DNA of 64,000 bases. Source: Porpolomopsis calyptriformis. Its lineage: Eukaryota; Basidiomycota; Agaricomycetes; Agaricales; Hygrophoraceae. The notes below the pieces were generated by a model. It saw only the letters and a program-made list of their open reading frames with translations, was not told the origin of the DNA and did no database searches. A program made the position numbers and the translations under genes. The DNA is taken from contig OX621170.1 of the NCBI GenBank assembly GCA_951640195.1, forward strand, positions 1,674,001 through 1,738,000, given 5' to 3'. How positions within the stretch are numbered: the first letter of the stretch is position 1; every line of letters begins with the position of its first letter. Below are positions 59,801 to 64,000 of this stretch, piece by piece.

Positions 59801-60330
59801 CAAGAGAAGTTCGAAATAAATCTGCAACTTAATTCGCCAATCGAATGAAAAACATCCATCAGGAAGCTGAAGCCATGCTCAAGTAAGCCAATGAAATGAT
59901 GAAGACTGCTCATGACAAGCATGTCTGAGCTGCTCAAGAATACTTGCCAGGAGACAAGGTATGGCTAGCTGCCACCAATATCAAAACCAAATGACCAATG
60001 AAGAAGCTTGACAACAAACACTTTGGCCCTTTCAAGGTCATTGAGAAGGTTGGCCATTCTGCCTACAGACTTGATCTCCCCCATGAGTGGCTAGAACTCT
60101 ATCTGGTTTTCAATGAATCCTATCTCTCTCCTTCATTTCCAAACCAGAAAAAACCTAACCCTCCTCCTCCAATCCAACTAGAAGGCAACTCTGAATATGT
60201 CATCAATGAAATTCTGGACTCTTATCTGCAACAAGGAAAACTCCAATACTTGGTACACTGGGAAGGCTACACCAGTGAGGAAAACACCTGGGAACCCAAG
60301 TCGAATGTTAAGAATGCCTGGAATTAGTGG
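56865..60330 (+). pseudogene. D protease, RT, RNase H, integrase and chromodomain
   Basis: Protease-like ALVDSSCEGLCID (about 56960). RT: PEYLHEFQDVFTKEDFNELP, HPILDYRKLNDMTVKNQYPL, VYIDDILIF (about 58030). RNase H: LLHVETDASNYTLGTILSQK, VWTDHTNLQYF, LNRCQAR*. Integrase: NPLSGYYGSFKT, YVRGCETCQ, TIMVDLIGPIPE; the core is frame-shifted after 59400. Chromodomain: EILDSYLQQGKLQYLVHWEG then TWEP, ending near 60327. RT to RNase H (57378-58740) is the best-kept block, with TAG/TAA/TGA stops such as VC*GYNN. Inactive. Confidence 0.9.
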
Positions 60331-60392
60331 ATGAGTTTCATGCTCTCCATCCCAAATGACTAGCTCCTCAACTCCAACTATGCATCATTTGA

Positions 60393-60641
60393 ATGGACGA
60401 CTTCTTTAGGATTGATGAATGCCTCTATGATCCAATTACAGACTCTACTAGCGAGGATTACAAACTGCCAAAGGTTAATAACAACATTGATGTTCTCATT
60501 CCACTTCAGCCCACAGAAGTCGACCAACTACTCAATCGTGATTTTAACAGCTCCATTTTCCTTCCCTGTCTACCTTCAGCTGCTCATCAAGCATGGATAT
60601 ATGAGACCAGCCCTATCAATACAGTTACAGCTGTTCTATAG
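60393..60641 (+). CDS. D small ORF between chromodomain and 3' LTR
   Basis: 82 residues, MDDFFRIDECLYDPITDSTS.., open from ATG to TAG and followed by related sequence (SGYYKTVQDISNTCSNVAWM) in another frame up to the PPT. May be the remains of a longer accessory ORF. No family recognised. Confidence 0.35.
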   Translation: MDDFFRIDECLYDPITDSTSEDYKLPKVNNNIDVLIPLQPTEVDQLLNRDFNSSIFLPCLPSAAHQAWIYETSPINTVTAVL

Positions 60642-60835
60642 GTGGATAATTGGGGTCAAATGCTCAAATGTACCAGCTTGTTTCCCCTCTGTCCACCCTA
60701 GAAATTTGTCAATGATATCAGTATCATCTCCCAACCTCCCCCTGTTATGCACCTCAGTGGTTATTACAAGACTGTTCAAGATATCTCCAATACCTGTTCT
60801 AATGTTGCATGGATGCAAATTTGAAGAGAGGGTGA

Positions 60836-61186
60836 TGTTACAGCCACTTCATTTTGTCATCCTAACCACTTTCCTTATCTTTGGTTTTATCTTATCTTAT
60901 CTTCCCTTATCTAATCTTTCTGTTTATATATCCTCCTAGATTAGAGGTAATAATGCTATTAGCTAATGAAGACATGCTCTGCAGTAGCTGCGCATTGGTC
61001 AGCCATTCCATGGATTGTCACCATGGTTATCACAATCACAGTCCAGACCCAGGTAGAGTATAAGTAGAGTACAGAATGCTTGTACCTTCCCTAGTTCTGT
61101 TCTTCCACTTTGTCACTGCTAGTTTATGTGCTAGCTTCTTTGTAACTTACACCCAAGCGACCTGAGTACCAACTGCTGACATAACA
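60836..61186 (+). repeat. 3' LTR of D
   Basis: 351 bp. TATAAG at 61059 and AGTTCTGTTCTTC at 61093-61105, complementary 12/13 to the PBS after the 5' LTR (43018-43031). Followed by tatta. Confidence 0.9.
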
Positions 61187-61412
61187 TATTATCTGTATTC
61201 AGTATTGTAAATATCTTTGGATGATACTCTGACAGTTGAGCTAGCTAATACATCCAGTATGGCTGAGTCTGAAGAGCTAACCTAGCTACCACATTCAATA
61301 ACTACTAAGCTGATCCTCATCTGGAGAGGGTCAGGCTATTTTTTCATTTCCATGGTAATCCCTATATGTGGGTGGGTGTATGAGTCTAAGGACTAACTAA
61401 GGAGTTTCATGT

Positions 61413-62257
61413 GTAGCTACTGATTGACTTCCCATAAGGAATTAAATATGTTTATTATTGAATCTCCAATTTTGACAGCTAGTTCGAACTGTGATATAAA
61501 ATATTATATTTGATTTGTTTCACTACTACCTTCAGCATATCCCCTCTGATGCTGACCTCTATTGGTTGTCTTTTTCCTGCTTTGCTTACAGTGGCAAGCA
61601 CAAGGTCAAGAAGTGTTCATATGTTCACTAACTGATCTAGCATGCTTGTAGTTTAATGGAGGATCTGCTTGGTGAGTATCTTGTTTTGTCTTTATTAGTC
61701 TTTGTTTGTTGATAATAGGCCTCCCCTTTTTTCTAGCTTGGGATGATGATGCCCCTCCCCCTACTTCCTAGCTCCCTTTGTAGGAGCAGGTCAATTAGGG
61801 GTCTAATGCTTGGGGGAACCCTCTCCCCTCTTCCAATCCCCAGTCCAACAATTGGGCTGCCAGTCCCCCTTTTCATCCTTGGACTCCTAGTCCTATAAGT
61901 CCTTTGTCTAGTAGTAAGCTCTCAACTCTCTTGCTCTCTTCATAAATGCTGACTCCTTATTTCTTAGTTGAAGACTTGTTGGGGTCATTAACCAATGTCA
62001 AGGTTAAGACTGAGGAAGATGACATTCCTCCTAGTCTGCCATGGAGTCTGACCAATAACTAGTTAGGGGAGGAGGTGAGGAAGATAGCAATGAGTTTCAT
62101 CAAGGGGAAGGCTGAGGAGTTGCAGGCCTCTGGTAGTGAAACCAATGGGGCAATTTATTGGGGGAACAAGTTGGCTGCCTTAGATAGTCAAGTAGTTTCT
62201 AGTTTTGTTGAGTTTCTAAGGGAGAGCTTAATACAGGAGGTAGCCAAGATGGAATAG
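61413..62257 (+). pseudogene. Decayed second copy of the LTR zinc-knuckle gene (element E)
   Basis: Same exon/intron order as 46800-47629. A degraded first exon (CSGKHKVKKCS-like, about 61585-61610) is followed by MEDLLG and its GTGAGT donor. AWDDDAPPPTS comes next (about 61738), with a stop where SQLP is expected. The last exon is well kept from 62075 (MRKIAMSFIKGKAEELQASG) to TAG 62257. Many C-to-T changes relative to the intact copy, for example CGTCCG versus TATGTT in exon 1. It lies directly upstream of the presumed LTR end of element E. Confidence 0.7.
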
Positions 62258-62436
62258 TTTCTTTGGATAGCTAATCAGACATGGACTCCCCCTTTTGTAC
62301 AAATAGTCTTTGCTGCCAATAAGGACAGCCCCCTCCAAAAAGAGAAGAAAAGAGCAGAATTTTAAGAGAGTAAATGGTAATTTTATGATACCCTCTAATA
62401 TGAGAAGTAAAACCATTCAACTACTAAATCATAACA
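62258..62436 (+). mobile_element. 3' portion of element E's 5' LTR
   Basis: About 130 bp matches the DNA after the stop of the intact gene (cagccccc, aattttaagagagt). It ends ATAACA at 62436, followed at once by AGAATTGAACTTCC, which resembles the A/B and F junctions (TAACA then AGAA..). The left limit of this LTR is unknown; D may interrupt it. Confidence 0.55.
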
Positions 62437-62448
62437 AGAATTGAACTT
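62437..62448 (+). promoter_or_regulatory. Primer binding site of element E
   Basis: AGAATTGAACTT; its reverse complement matches 10 of 12 positions of the sequence 31 nt after the TATA box of the solo LTR in C (47653-47642), the core differing by a transition. Confidence 0.5.
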
Positions 62449-62499
62449 CCTTCTTGCACATCAATTGGTCTTCACTCTGGATCCTGCTGAACACTTATC

Positions 62500-64000
62500 A
62501 CAGTCAATTTTCTCATCTGCAGATTTAGACACTCCTTTCCAACCTTTACACTTCCAAACCCCCACAGAATCTATTATCCCCCTTTCCCCCTCAATGTCAT
62601 CAATGTCCTAATAAGAATTTGAAGCTGATCAAACTATACCTGCACCCAGACCCAGTAACATTCCCCCCACCATTCCAGAAGTAGAAGATGTCATTGAATT
62701 TAACATGGCTTAAGAACTCAAAGATCTAAGAGGACAACTCGACCAATTCCAAGCCTAGTACTTCAATGAACTTGATACAAGTGAATAGCTCTGAGAAGAA
62801 CTAGAGACCCTCAAGAAGAAGCAACAAGAAGAATGTGAGCCAACTACCCCTCATGACAATCAGTACTTCGAGGACCTGAGCTTTCCCCTAGCAATCCTTT
62901 CATTTATACCCCAAGAAGAATGCCATCCATCCAACCCCCTTTCCAACCCCCTTTCCCCATTATGGCTCAACCTCCCACTCAGACAGCTGCTCCCCCCATG
63001 ACACCAGCCCCTTCTAAGATCAAAATCACTGATCTGACTAAGTACAATAGAACTCTAGAGAAGCTTGAAGACTTCATTCACCAATATCATCTCAACTTTG
63101 CAGTCAGAACCTTCACTGACCAACAGAAGGTTATCTATCTGCTCTCATATCTCAGTGATGGCAACCCACAGGCTTGGGGACAACTGTATACTGAAATGGT
63201 TGAAGGAATGAGGAATTATATGTGGAACTTTGCAACATTTTTGGATGAATTTCAAGAATCTTTTGGAAGGATCAATCCAGTGTCAAAGGTGAGGATCAAC
63301 CTAGAAAAGGTGAAGATAACAGGGATGGTTGAAGACTACAACCTTTGGTTCATGCAACATGCAACAAGCATTGGTTGCAATAAAGCTGCCTTATTCTAGT
63401 TGTACAAGGCTAGACTCCTCCAACTGATCTGGATATGAATTTATTCAATGGACAACATGCCAATGACTTTACTGGATTGGATAACGAAAGTGGCTCAATT
63501 TGAAGAGCAATACCAGGAACAGCAAGCTGAACAAGTGTTATATGCAAGTCGAGATCAAAAAGGAAAGAAGTCTAATGTCAAGTCAAATCCCTAAGGAAAC
63601 CCTTCCTGCTCCCCCACTACCACTACATCATCCCCAATTAAGCAAGAATCAAAAGAAGCCTCTCTCAAAACCATGAAATGAGACAACTCCTCTATTACCT
63701 GTTACAACTGTGGCAAAAAGGATATTACACTAATGAATGTCAAAGCCCATGCACTGATGACATTCCAGCATGTCAGGAAGCCACATCCTCAACTTGAGGA
63801 AGAGGAGGAAGTCATGGTTGAGGATGAGGACAAAACATCTGAACCATAATCAGATTGATACAGAAGAATCAGAAGTGTGGATTGAGGAAGTACCTGAGAA
63901 GGAAGAAAGGACAGTGAAGGACAACTTGAAAGATATGGGAATTGCAAATTAGGACAAGGAGAGATGGGCTATACTAGCTTGAGCATTAAAAGAGCAAAAG
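62500..64000 (+). pseudogene. Element E gag (runs off the window)
   Basis: N-terminal coiled-coil part with stops (ELKDLRGQLDQFQA*YFNEL), Pro-rich MPSIQPPFQPPFPIMAQPPT, then SKIKITDLTKYNRTLEKLED, VIYLLSYLSDGNPQAWGQLY, FLDEFQESFGRINPVSKVRI, and a zinc knuckle CYNCGKK.. broken by a one-base frameshift (about 63716). Its YYTNEC half is then out of frame. Several TAG/TGA stops. Pol lies beyond the window. Confidence 0.8.

Larger units (their letters stand above)
42667..61186 (+). mobile_element. Ty3/gypsy chromovirus D, host of nested elements C and F
   Basis: LTRs 42667-43017 and 60836-61186 (351 bp each) flank 17.8 kb. Without C and F the element is about 7.2 kb. The flanking pentamers tgtta and tatta differ by one transition. 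The LTRs have diverged more than those of the elements nested inside it, as expected. PPT-like gaagagaggg precedes the 3' LTR. Encodes gag, protease, RT, RNase H, integrase and a chromodomain, all damaged. PBS GAAGAATAGAACT follows the 5' LTR. Confidence 0.92.

Noticed and set aside
1..64000. CRISPR arrays, operons, Shine-Dalgarno sites, bacterial-type features
   Set aside because: The window is eukaryotic: spliced genes, chromoviruses and a mitochondrial presequence. Tandem repeats present are coding minisatellites, ankyrin units and LTR enhancer units.

Overview
The window reads as a chromosome segment of a basidiomycete fungus, most likely an Agaricomycete. The two well-preserved host genes have many short introns (about 50-92 nt) with GT..AG ends. 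The transposons belong to groups typical of Agaricomycete genomes: Ty3/gypsy chromoviruses, a Plavaka-like CACTA transposase and a DUF6698-type protein. No rRNA, tRNA or CRISPR array was recognised.

Layout. 1-7000 is a compact host island: the 3' end of a histidine-rich protein gene, a complete 11-exon mitochondrial ABC transporter gene (Atm1 type), and on the minus strand a three-exon leucine-rich-repeat gene. From 7 kb onward the window is almost entirely nested and decayed mobile DNA. A minus-strand CACTA transposase (about 29.6 kb down to 9.4 kb) is split exactly at 27406/10724 by a gypsy element (10725-27405; TSD ctgct). That element is in turn split by a second gypsy element (copy A, 18029-24979, TSD gagag). 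Removing each insert plus one TSD restores the reading frame across the junction. A sister of copy A (copy B, 32610-39540) lies to the right in the opposite orientation, without a matching TSD. After DUF6698-like remains (40.1-41.0 kb) comes element D (42667-61186, TSD tgtta/tatta). D contains element C (43714-54003, 4-bp TSD ccga) and a roughly 1-kb TRIM-like element F (55729-56764, TSD ccacc/ccgcc). The right edge holds a degraded gene copy followed by the 5' part of a further gypsy element, E.

Most interesting points. (1) A 1.8-kb block inside C (46547-48346) looks like a solo LTR of the E family. It carries an intact three-exon gene for a 237-residue zinc-knuckle-like protein, placed downstream of a TATA box and a self-priming-like sequence, so the LTR itself appears to encode a protein. 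(2) Copies A/B, D, F and this E-family LTR share a layout of TATA box, then about 29-34 nt further a 12-13-nt sequence complementary to the PBS just inside the LTR. That is the Tf1/sushi self-priming arrangement; C instead has a tRNA-type PBS. (3) The A/B LTRs carry 3, 5 or 6 copies of a ~20-bp unit containing ATGACTCAT, which accounts for LTR lengths of 359, 400 and 421 bp. (4) Extra ORFs lie between integrase and 3' LTR in four elements; in C the extra gene is antisense and spliced. (5) Nearly all in-frame stops are TGA where a sister copy or the family has Arg (CGA), a CpG-deamination signature.

All boundaries, frames and counts were read by eye. Family names rest on recognised motifs, not on a database search.
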